A DNA stretch of 64,000 bases from Reddybacter sp041277045 (GTDB lineage Bacteria; Pseudomonadota; Gammaproteobacteria; Pseudomonadales; Porticoccaceae), in contig JBGFSY010000004.1 in NCBI GenBank assembly GCA_041277045.1, positions 310,001 through 374,000 on the forward strand, in the 5' to 3' direction. The notes below the pieces were generated by a model. The model ran no database searches. It had not been told where the DNA came from and saw only the letters and a list, made by a program, of their open reading frames with translations. Below are positions 35,450 through 43,353 of the stretch, one piece after another (the stretch's first letter is position 1; every line of letters begins with the position of its first letter). The position numbers were made by a program, and so were the translations under genes.

Positions 35450-35767
35450 TTATTGTAAATGCCGCTGACGTAAATAATAAACACCGTCTTCAAAGCGATC
35501 AAATAACTGGTCAACCCCCGGGTGCTTAACCGGCTCGGTATAGGGGTCGGCAATTAAGTTTTGTTGGGCAACGTAAGTGGTGTGAATCGCGTTGTCGACC
35601 AGCACGTGATACCAGGGCTCATCTTTAGGTGGGCAGGACTTGGCCATTTGTTGATACCACCGCTCGCTGAGCATAAATACGGGGTCAACCTCATAAATCA
35701 CTCCGCGATAGCTAAACAAACGGTGCTGGATAAGCTGGCCAATGGTGAACTTGGATGACACGCTCAT
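35450..35767 (-). CDS. hspQ: Heat shock protein HspQ
   Basis: A 105-residue hemimethylated-DNA-binding/YccV-like domain protein. FTIGQLIQHRLFSYRGVIYEVDPVF, WYQQMAKSCPPKDEPWYHVLVD and TYVAQQNL are the family motifs. In enterobacteria HspQ influences DnaA and Lon substrate degradation. It is preceded by the CPXCG gene in the same direction (18 nt gap). I did not find a sigma-32 promoter directly before it. Confidence 0.92.
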   Translation of the reverse strand: MSVSSKFTIGQLIQHRLFSYRGVIYEVDPVFMLSERWYQQMAKSCPPKDEPWYHVLVDNAIHTTYVAQQNLIADPYTEPVKHPGVDQLFDRFEDGVYYLRQRHLQ

Positions 35768-35785
35768 GACTAGCCTCGTACCCCG

Positions 35786-35980
35786 CTAAACATCATCTTC
35801 GTGTCTGGCATTAACCCGAGGAAAGCCGCTAGCGTCGACGTTGACTTCCAGGGAAATAGGTCGGCAGCAAACAAAGCAATCCTCGATATAGCTTTGTTCA
35901 TCTTCAGAGCAGTCGATGACGAATTCGATAGGCTCGCCGCAGTAGGGGCATGTTGTGTTGATGGTTTCTAGTAGAGACAT
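35786..35980 (-). CDS. CPXCG motif-containing zinc-ribbon-like protein
   Basis: A 64-residue protein with CPYCGEPIEFVID followed by DCFVCCRPI, two CxxC pairs likely binding one zinc. The family is small, widespread and uncharacterised. The start at 35980 (MSLLETIN) is preferred over 36049 because the upstream residues lack similarity to the family. Likely co-transcribed with hspQ. Confidence 0.82.
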   Translation of the reverse strand: MSLLETINTTCPYCGEPIEFVIDCSEDEQSYIEDCFVCCRPISLEVNVDASGFPRVNARHEDDV

Positions 35981-36204
35981 AAGGCGTAATATTGTATTGC
36001 TTGATGTGATGATAAAAACTGCTGTGACCCTTAACTTATAGTTGAGCATTCCCGTGGATGCAATGAAGGAGGGTGGCTGTTTAAAATGAGTAGGCCTTAC
36101 TCAGCAGGGGGCTAAATTGAACAGTCAGCCGCTTTGCGCTTTAATGTCGAGCTCAGCGGCGAAGTCGTTGCAGATACTTATTATTTCAGCTTACGGAGGC
36201 GAAC

Positions 36205-37383
36205 ATGGCAGAAGCATATATTGTCGGTGCATTACGCACGGCGACAGGTAGAAATAGAGGGCGATTGAGCCAGACTCACCCGGTTGATCTGGGTGGTATG
36301 TTAGTAGACGGTTTGATCGATCAGGTCGGCATTGACCCCGAAAAAGTCGATGATTTGATTTTTGGTTGTGTTTCGCAAAACAGTGAGCAGGCGGGTAATG
36401 TTGCACGCAACGTGGCATTGGCCTCGAAGCTGGGTGAGTCAGTGCCCGGCGTTTCTGTTGACCGACAGTGTGGTTCCGCTCAGCAGGCGATTCACTTTGC
36501 CGCCCAGGCGGTGATGTCCGGTACTCAAGACGTCGTTATCGCTGGTGGTGTGGAGTCAATGAGCCGCGTGCCCATGTTCTCCAATATTTCTGACAGTGCC
36601 GAGCAGGGTCGCGGCATGCCCAAAAGTGAACGTCTGGAAGAGCGTTACCCCGGCATCGAATTCAGCCAGTTTATGGGTGCTGAATTACTCGCGACTAAAT
36701 ATGAACTGACACGTGAAGAGCTGGATAACTTCGGTTATCAAAGTCATATGAAAGCACTGGATGCCACTGAGTCAGGTCGTTTCCGCGAAGAGATTATGCC
36801 TATTGAAGTGACCCTCGAAGGCGGCATCTCTTTCACCCACGATGCCGACGAAGGCATTCGCGCTAATGCCAACCTCGAAGCGCTGGCTGGCCTTGAGCCA
36901 CTGGCAGAGGGCGGTATGATTACTGCGGGGTCTGCCAGCCAGATCAGCGATGGTTCGGCGGCGGTGATGATGGCCAATGCCGATGCAGTTAAGCAATACG
37001 GTTTGAAGCCTCGTGCCCGTATTCACTCTTTGGCTGTGGTTGGTTCCGATCCGGTGATTATGCTCGAAGGTCCCATTCCCGCGACCAAAAAAGCCCTCGA
37101 AAAAGTCGGTTTAAAGATTGAAGATATCGACCTCTACGAAATTAACGAAGCCTTTGGTTCCGTACCCCTGGCCTGGGCCAAAGCGGTTGGTGCTGATCTC
37201 GATAAGCTTAATGTTAATGGTGGAGCACAGGCAAACGGTCACCCGCTGGGTTGTACCGGTGCCAAGCTAATGACCACCTTGCTGAATGAGCTTGAGCGCC
37301 GTAAAGGTCGCTATGGCTTGCTGGCAATTTGTGAAGGTGGTGGTACGGCTAACTGTACTATTATCGAAAGACTTGATAGTTAG
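36205..37383 (+). CDS. Acetyl-CoA acyltransferase (thiolase)
   Basis: A 392-residue thiolase for acyl-CoA degradation or condensation. The nucleophilic cysteine is C89 in VDRQCGSAQQAIH, the histidine motif is EINEAFGS, and the second cysteine is in GGAQANGHPLGCTGAK. GGAGGC precedes the ATG. It stands alone with a strong terminator, near an SDR, and may serve fatty-acid or steroid side-chain oxidation; substrate range is unknown. Confidence 0.92.
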   Translation: MAEAYIVGALRTATGRNRGRLSQTHPVDLGGMLVDGLIDQVGIDPEKVDDLIFGCVSQNSEQAGNVARNVALASKLGESVPGVSVDRQCGSAQQAIHFAAQAVMSGTQDVVIAGGVESMSRVPMFSNISDSAEQGRGMPKSERLEERYPGIEFSQFMGAELLATKYELTREELDNFGYQSHMKALDATESGRFREEIMPIEVTLEGGISFTHDADEGIRANANLEALAGLEPLAEGGMITAGSASQISDGSAAVMMANADAVKQYGLKPRARIHSLAVVGSDPVIMLEGPIPATKKALEKVGLKIEDIDLYEINEAFGSVPLAWAKAVGADLDKLNVNGGAQANGHPLGCTGAKLMTTLLNELERRKGRYGLLAICEGGGTANCTIIERLDS

Positions 37384-37397
37384 TCTTAATCGCACAT

Positions 37398-37427
37398 AAA
37401 AAACCCCGGAAATTTCCGGGGTTTTTT
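37398..37427. terminator. Bidirectional rho-independent terminator
   Basis: Palindrome CCCCGGAAATTTCCGGGG (37404-37421) flanked by six A and six T. It lies between the convergent thiolase and SDR genes. Confidence 0.92.
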
Positions 37428-37465
37428 ATGTCGCCTGTTTTAGTCTGATAAAAATATTGACCTTT

Positions 37466-38293
37466 TTAACCCGCAGATTCGGGACGATAAACTTTAATCG
37501 GGTGATAGCTTTTCTGGTAGCCTGGTTGTTTATTCCAGGGCACACCGGCAGTGGTGCCGCCATCGACGGCGATGGTTTGCCCGGTAACGAAGGTGGAGCG
37601 CTCACCCGCCAGCCAGCAGGCCATTTGTGCAATATCATCGGGCTGACCAACGCGGGGTATTGGCTGTTTGATTTTATAGTCGATAGTGGGTGTCTTATCA
37701 GCGCGGCCCACGGTGTTGGTCGATAGCGGTGTGACGATAAAGCCCGGGCAAATCGCGTTGACGCGAATATTATCTTCACCTACTTCCAGGGCAACGGACT
37801 TGCTTAAATGCACCACGGCTGCCTTGCCGACAGAGTATAAATGGGGCGTGTGGCCACACACCAGTGCAGCGACACTGGCGGTATTAATAATGCTGCCGCC
37901 ACCGTGTTTTTTCATCACCGGGATACAGTGTTTCATGCCCAGAAATACACCTTTTACCAGGACATCCATGGTGATGTCGTAATCTTCCACCGGGGTGTCT
38001 TCAATGGGGCCGATGGCGCCACCAAAGCCGGCGTTATTAAACATGCAGTCGAGTCGCCCCCATTCGCTGAGGGCTTTATCGATAGCCGCCTTAACCTGGG
38101 CCTCCTGGCTGACATCGGTTTTGATAAACACTGCGGCGTCGCCAAGTTCATTGGCTAGGGCTTGGCCGCGCGCCTCCTGCATATCGGCGATAACTACTTT
38201 TGCACCCTCGCGAATAAAAAGCCGCGTAGACTCCTCGCCGATTCCGCTGGCACCGCCGGTAATTACGGCAACTTTTCCATCTAACTCACCCAT
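37466..38293 (-). CDS. Short-chain dehydrogenase/reductase
   Basis: A 275-residue classical SDR: TGGASGIGEE nucleotide motif near 13-22, NNAGFGG, serine in NTASVAAL, and the catalytic pair in LYSVGKAAV. The C-terminal FVTGQTIAVDGGTTAG is usual; a 30-residue basic tail follows. The start at 38293 (MGELDGKVAVITGG) is chosen because AGGAAG lies upstream, while the extension to 38359 has no family match. Substrate unknown. Confidence 0.9.
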   Translation of the reverse strand: MGELDGKVAVITGGASGIGEESTRLFIREGAKVVIADMQEARGQALANELGDAAVFIKTDVSQEAQVKAAIDKALSEWGRLDCMFNNAGFGGAIGPIEDTPVEDYDITMDVLVKGVFLGMKHCIPVMKKHGGGSIINTASVAALVCGHTPHLYSVGKAAVVHLSKSVALEVGEDNIRVNAICPGFIVTPLSTNTVGRADKTPTIDYKIKQPIPRVGQPDDIAQMACWLAGERSTFVTGQTIAVDGGTTAGVPWNKQPGYQKSYHPIKVYRPESAG

Positions 38294-38520
38294 TGAAACT
38301 TCCTCATAATTTAAGTGTTGGTGTGTAAATTTGGAGGCCGATAAAAACAGTTTGCTCAAGGGACGTCAATGACCACTCTCTCTGCTATAACAAGTAAGGC
38401 GGGTTGATGGGACTCGGGTTTTGATGAGGCTTTGGTTTGTGCGGGCTCTGTGTCAATATCAGACAATAATAATAAAAGAGCAGGGGTGATATTGCATACC
38501 TTTAGCGGAGGACTTGAGGG

Positions 38521-39638
38521 ATGAGCTATAGCGATGGTAACTACCAGACTAAGCTGGGCGAGTTACAACAGGGATTACTGACGTTTTTACAGAGCTTTGA
38601 AAGTGAGCAAGAGGATATCGGCTTTGAATCTGTTTGCGCTTCACAACAGCGGCTTAAAAACAACGTGGGCGAATTTTTTGCGATAACGAGCAAAACATTC
38701 TTTAGCCAGATAGCCGATGCTGGTCGGCATGAATTTCACAATTCTCTGGCCAGAGCGGCGTCTTATTTTAGCGATGCGTATGAGACTTTTATTCATGCCA
38801 GAGGCGAGACCTTTAATCACTCTTTCCTGCAAAGTCGCTTTTACTTTTGTAAAGGATTGGAGCGTTTATATCAGTTACGGCTGGAGTTACCTTTACTCGA
38901 AACCTGTGGGACACCGAGGCAGCTTACGCGTCAAAAAATAGTCTTGCCCCTTTATTTGTCGAGACGGACCCTCCCGTGGGTTTGATGCACAAGGTGGGCA
39001 ATGATGCCCACTCACAATACTCTCTCTACGTGCCAGAGGCCTATAAGGCCGATCAAGCCAGGCCTTTACTGATTTGCCTGCACGGTGCCTATGGCTCGGG
39101 AGGTGAGTTTATATGGATCTGGATGCGTATTGCCAAAAGCGCGGGTTATATGTTGTTGGTGCCGAAATCCATCGATATGACCTGGTCTGTCCTCTATCCG
39201 CCGACGGATGTTGAATCTATCACTGCAGCCTTTGATGAAGTGTGTGCTCAGTACAATGTCGACCGGAGCCGAGTCTTTTTCACCGGCTTGTCCGATGGTG
39301 CGACCCTCTCTTATTTGCTGGCCTTTTCCTGCCCCGAGCTGTTTGCCGGTGTTGCCCCCATTGCTGGTGAGCTCAGTCAAGTGGCGGATCGTATGTTGCG
39401 TAAAAAGGCTGCCGGTGATGTGCCATTTTTTGTTATTCATGGGGTGCAGGATCATATCTTTGCTATTCGCGCCGTGCGCAGTACCTGTGGATTGCTCGAT
39501 CATCTGGGCTACAATCTGCGTTTTGATGAGCTACCCGACTGGGGGCATGCTTACCCCTATCGTATTAATGAACAGCGAGTGTGGCCCTGGTTTGAATCAT
39601 TGCCATCTAAAACGGTCGAATCACAGCAGCCTCAATAA
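38521..39638 (+). pseudogene. Frameshifted alpha/beta-hydrolase (phospholipase/esterase-like)
   Basis: The frame from 38521 encodes a helical N-terminal domain of about 120 residues; a second frame, offset by two, encodes the hydrolase: SLYVPEAY, LLICLHGAYGSGGEF, the nucleophile in TGLSDGATLS and the base in WGHAYP. The second frame is also open upstream, reading RNLWDTEAAY and LAPLFVETD before GLMHKVGND. Related hydrolases are one polypeptide with a helical N-terminal part, so a one-base change near 38880-38900 (TTACCTTTAC) probably split the gene. A sequencing error or a start at 38976 with a functional short hydrolase are alternatives. Confidence 0.7.
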
Positions 39639-39649
39639 AAGAGTAGGTA

Positions 39650-39946
39650 ATGAAAGTACATGCTGATTTATGTTTGATACCCATGGGTGGCGATGTTTCT
39701 GTTTCTGCAGAAATCGCAGCCTGCCAGCAAATATTTCAAAGGGCTAGCTTGAGCCACCAACTCCACGCCTTCGGTACCAATATCGAAGGCGAGTGGGATG
39801 AGGTGATGGCTGCGGTAAAAGCCTGTCATCAACAAGTACACGATTTGGGTCGTGCCCGTGTTACCTCGACCTTGAAAATTGGTACACGTATAGATCGTGA
39901 GCAAAGCCTTGCTGACAAAGTAGATAGTGTCGTCGCCCGGCTTTAA
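39650..39946 (+). CDS. MTH1187-family thiamine-binding protein
   Basis: A 98-residue protein of the UPF0045/YqgV type. VHADLCLIPMGGDVSVSAEIAACQQIF and LHAFGTNIEGEWDEVMAAVKACHQQVH are the family motifs. Such proteins bind thiamine in some crystal structures; their cellular role is unsettled. It starts 11 nt after the hydrolase stop, with AGTAGG as a weak ribosome site. Confidence 0.87.
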   Translation: MKVHADLCLIPMGGDVSVSAEIAACQQIFQRASLSHQLHAFGTNIEGEWDEVMAAVKACHQQVHDLGRARVTSTLKIGTRIDREQSLADKVDSVVARL

Positions 39947-39992
39947 TACTATAAATATTTACCCTTCGTTAAACGTTTGTTGAGAATTAATT

Positions 39993-40829
39993 ATGTTAAG
40001 GAAATTAATAGCGTGTTTGTTGGTTGTTTTCACTACTGTCGTTACCCCAGGTGTTTGGGCGGATGGTGTTATCAGTGAAGATATATTGCAAAGCCCCGGC
40101 CGTACCCCTGCATTTGTTGAGCGAGATGCTTATCGTCACCCCTCAGAAACGCTGGCGTTTTTCGGCCTTGAGCCGACTATGACAGTGGTAGAAATATGGC
40201 CCGGTGGTGGCTGGTATACGGAGATAATCGCACCCTCTTTGACAGAAGGAAAATTGTACGCGGCCCACTTTGCGCAGGATTCCCGTGTTAAATACTTTAT
40301 TAATTCGCGGAAGATTTTTGAAGAAAAAATCGAAGCCTCCCCCGATATTTATCAAACATTAACACTGGCTGAATTTAGCCCGAAAATGAATGCGCTAACT
40401 GTGCCCAATGGCAGTGCCGACCTGGTCTTGACCTTTCGTAATGTGCACAATTGGTTGCGCAGTATTAATGAAGCGGAGGCTTTCGCACTGTTCTTCAAGG
40501 CCTTAAAGCCTGGCGGTATTCTCGGTGTGGTTGAGCACAGAGCTAAACCGAACACCGACTGGGAAACAATGAAGACAAGCGGTTATATGACGGAAGACTA
40601 CGTTATTGCCCTGGCTAAAAAGGCCGGTTTTGTACTCGACGCAAAGAGTGAGGTTAACGCCAATCAAAAAGACAGTGCGGATCATCCTAAGGGTGTCTGG
40701 ACCTTGCCGCCGACTCTGCGCATGAAAGATAAGGATCGTGCCAAATATCTGGCCATTGGAGAGAGTGATCGCATGACCCTGCGCTTTAAAAAACCAGATT
40801 TAACGACTACTCAGTCGGTTGGCCAATGA
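39993..40829 (+). CDS. Exported class I methyltransferase homologue (COG4798-like)
   Basis: A 278-residue protein with a signal peptide (LIACLLVVFTTVVTPGVWA) and a methyltransferase-like fold: the glycine motif VVEIWPGGGWYTEI, LKPGGILGVVEHR, and the RNVHNW segment typical of COG4798 predicted methyltransferases. Export is unusual for a SAM enzyme because SAM is cytoplasmic, so it may bind another ligand; this is seen across the family and unexplained. The stop overlaps the UPF0270 gene by 4 nt. Confidence 0.8.
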   Translation: MLRKLIACLLVVFTTVVTPGVWADGVISEDILQSPGRTPAFVERDAYRHPSETLAFFGLEPTMTVVEIWPGGGWYTEIIAPSLTEGKLYAAHFAQDSRVKYFINSRKIFEEKIEASPDIYQTLTLAEFSPKMNALTVPNGSADLVLTFRNVHNWLRSINEAEAFALFFKALKPGGILGVVEHRAKPNTDWETMKTSGYMTEDYVIALAKKAGFVLDAKSEVNANQKDSADHPKGVWTLPPTLRMKDKDRAKYLAIGESDRMTLRFKKPDLTTTQSVGQ

Positions 40830-41071
40830 TTGAGGTTCCGGCTTCGTCTCTGGCTGCTGAAACCCTGCGCGCTATTATCGAGAGCTTTATTGTGCGTGAG
40901 GGCACTGACTACGGCGATGCCGAGTACAGCCTGGACAACAAGGTGGATCAAGTTAGACGACAGCTTGATCGAGGGGAGGTGTTGTTGATGTGGGATGAGG
41001 CGCTCGAGAGTTGCAACCTGATTACCAAAGCCCAGTGGCAGCGCTATTTAGCAGAGACTGACAGCGAGTAA
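40826..41071 (+). CDS. UPF0270 (YheU-like) protein
   Basis: An 81-residue protein with the family pattern: IEVPASSLAAETLRAIIESFIVREGTDYGD, VRRQLDRGEVLLMWDEALESCNL. Function unknown. Its ATG overlaps the stop of the preceding gene, so translation is coupled. Confidence 0.88.
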   Translation: MIEVPASSLAAETLRAIIESFIVREGTDYGDAEYSLDNKVDQVRRQLDRGEVLLMWDEALESCNLITKAQWQRYLAETDSE

Positions 41072-41171
41072 TTGCTTCAAGCTCCTGTCAGCACATGTCC
41101 CCGTAGAGCATTTTATGATCGGATGAATCATGGTAGTGAAAGATGCTGTTTTTTTACCTTCAACCCTTAGC

Positions 41172-43052
41172 TTATTCCTTAGGTTTGGATAATGTGAAAG
41201 CCATGAAATGCTCAGATAAAAACGTATTGCCATAGATGTTTAAGTGATCCTCATCTTTGTAGAGTAGCTTTCCAGAACTATTAATAAAGTGCTTGTTTAA
41301 AGGACTCGGTGTATAAGTGCGCCATTTTTTTGTATCTGCAAAGTGTTCGAGCAGTGCGCTGCTTGAACCCACACTTATAGTATTGATCTCATCAATGCAG
41401 TTTTTATCTATTTTATAGAGGGGGCTTATCAGTGCAGCAAGGCGACTATTTTTGTTGAAAAGGCAGTCATTAGGGTTTTGGTTTAATAGGGGTATTTGCA
41501 GTAGCAGAGTAACCTTGTGGCCTTTTAGCTTGGGATTGACAATTTTGTCCAGGCCGCGGCCATGACTTACGCCATAATTGCTAGATACTTGATCAGCTTT
41601 TATGGCGAGGAAAACATGCTTCTTTGTTTTACTGAGTACTTGAGTGAACGTCTGCTTTTTCTCTCTACAGACAGTCGAATCTTCTTGTTTTATATTTTGG
41701 TTAATTCGCAGCCACGTTGGGCAGCCACCCTGGGTTATGATTTTCACGCGATAGTCATAGGCTTTCGCCCAATTTAGAATCAGGGACGCGTAGTGTGCTC
41801 CGTGAGAATCACCTGCAAGTAAAATGTCGTAGCTCCCATCGGTGTAGGGCGTACAGGTTTGTTTGAATGATTCCTTGCAGAGCTTTTTGGTATTAATAGC
41901 CATCGACTCATTGAGGTCATAGGCATGGCTGGAGCGAGACGGGTGGTAATCGTAGTGTTTTAGTACGTTGCTGATGGCTGCGCCACTGATAATGAAGCAG
42001 AGGCTGGCAATGATAACGCTACGCTTACTGGCTTTAATTTTAAGGAAAGGTTGCTCAACAAACTTGTACGTTAATGCGGCAAGCAAGAAGCATGCGAGAG
42101 TAATAATAATTATTGAGAGCGATGATAAGGCCCCGCCGGTGAGCGTTTTAGTGAACGAAATAAGAGGCCAGTGCCAAAGGTAGAGAGAGTAAGAGTAGAG
42201 TCCGATGATGAGGGTGGGCCGACTGCTGAGCAGGCGGTGGCCTAGTCCTGTGTGCAGGTTGGCACTGTGGATAAACAGGGCTGCAGCGGCAACGGGAAGC
42301 AGGGCTTTTAAGCCGGGAAAATCTCGTTCAGCATAGCTGAGCATGCACCCAAGCATCACCAAAAGTGCAATGATTGATGCCATATCAGCGGATCTTTTTT
42401 GCCTGATTTCAGGTAACTTACCAAAAGCGAGTAAGCCGCCCAGTAACAGTTCCCAGCCCCGAGAATAGACCATGTAATAGGATTGCTTGGCATCCAGGGA
42501 CAACAGTATTTGGCTGGCGATTAGACTGCTGACCAGTGCCAGCAGGTAAAGTAAGGGCCTGAGCGTTTGCGGAAGCCATTTGTAGCTGAGTGCCAGAAGC
42601 AGTGGCCAAAGCAGATAAAACTGTTCTTCGACACCGAGTGACCAGGTGTGTAATAGGGGTGAAGGCGATAAACCCTGTGCGAAATAATCAACTTCCTGCG
42701 AAAAGTGGACATTGCCAAATTGTAGGAAGACATAACGTAGCGCTTTGAAAAAACTCTTATAGTCATCGGGGGGCAGGCTGATATAGGCAAAAAGGCTACA
42801 CAATATGAGTACGGTAAACAGCGCCGGAAATATTCGTTTGGCACGGCGCGCATAGAAGGCGGAGAAACTAAACTCTTTTCTTCTTAGCTCCTTGCTGATG
42901 ATGCTGGTGATTAAAAATCCGGAAATAACAAAAAAAATATCGACACCAATAAAACCACCGGGAAGCCAGGCAGGATTAAGGTGGAAGATAAGGACAGAAA
43001 CAACCGCGAGAGCCCTTAGGCCATCTATTTCTGGACGGTAAGCAGGATGCAT
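41172..43052 (-). CDS. Membrane acyltransferase of the OafA/YrhL family with SGNH domain
   Basis: A 626-residue protein. The first 340 or so residues form the acyltransferase-3 membrane domain with about ten helices (YRPEIDGLRALAVVSVLIFH, the conserved FIGVDIFFVISGFLI and RRAKRIFPALF). The rest is a periplasmic SGNH-hydrolase-like domain with nucleophile segment LLAGDSHGAHY and a possible DxxH near EDHLNIYG. It likely O-acetylates an LPS or exopolysaccharide sugar. No glycosyltransferase gene is adjacent, so the target is unknown. Confidence 0.9.
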   Translation of the reverse strand: MHPAYRPEIDGLRALAVVSVLIFHLNPAWLPGGFIGVDIFFVISGFLITSIISKELRRKEFSFSAFYARRAKRIFPALFTVLILCSLFAYISLPPDDYKSFFKALRYVFLQFGNVHFSQEVDYFAQGLSPSPLLHTWSLGVEEQFYLLWPLLLALSYKWLPQTLRPLLYLLALVSSLIASQILLSLDAKQSYYMVYSRGWELLLGGLLAFGKLPEIRQKRSADMASIIALLVMLGCMLSYAERDFPGLKALLPVAAAALFIHSANLHTGLGHRLLSSRPTLIIGLYSYSLYLWHWPLISFTKTLTGGALSSLSIIIITLACFLLAALTYKFVEQPFLKIKASKRSVIIASLCFIISGAAISNVLKHYDYHPSRSSHAYDLNESMAINTKKLCKESFKQTCTPYTDGSYDILLAGDSHGAHYASLILNWAKAYDYRVKIITQGGCPTWLRINQNIKQEDSTVCREKKQTFTQVLSKTKKHVFLAIKADQVSSNYGVSHGRGLDKIVNPKLKGHKVTLLLQIPLLNQNPNDCLFNKNSRLAALISPLYKIDKNCIDEINTISVGSSSALLEHFADTKKWRTYTPSPLNKHFINSSGKLLYKDEDHLNIYGNTFLSEHFMAFTLSKPKE

Positions 43053-43260
43053 AGTTTTGGTACGGCTGGGGTGAATGATTACTGTTGCTTGGTTTTAGTT
43101 ACTTTGTACTGAGGTTCTTTCGGATCGATTGTAGCACTTGAATAGCGGGCGCGGTGAGCCGAGCCGGTTTGATTCGCTTTGTGGCTCCCTGGTCTATTCG
43201 GTATGCCCTTTGTGTGGAACTCGCCTTAAACAAGAAGACGGGTCGCGATAAGTACTGGCG
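43053..43260. other. Intergenic region before htpG
   Basis: About 300 nt separate the divergent acyltransferase and htpG. Apart from the heat-shock promoter at 43261 I see no feature. Confidence 0.4.
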
Positions 43261-43286
43261 CTTGAAATATGAGGATTCGCCCCGAT
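43261..43286 (+). promoter_or_regulatory. Sigma-32-type heat-shock promoter of htpG
   Basis: CTTGAAA (43261-43267), 12-nt spacer, CCCCGAT (43280-43286), close to the RpoH consensus CTTGAAA/CCCCAT, 68 nt before the htpG start. Confidence 0.75.
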
Positions 43287-43353
43287 CTAAGGCCTGTCAG
43301 TATTTTTTTGCTGTTATCGACCCCCATTAGAAATGACCAAACAGGAGACCTGC

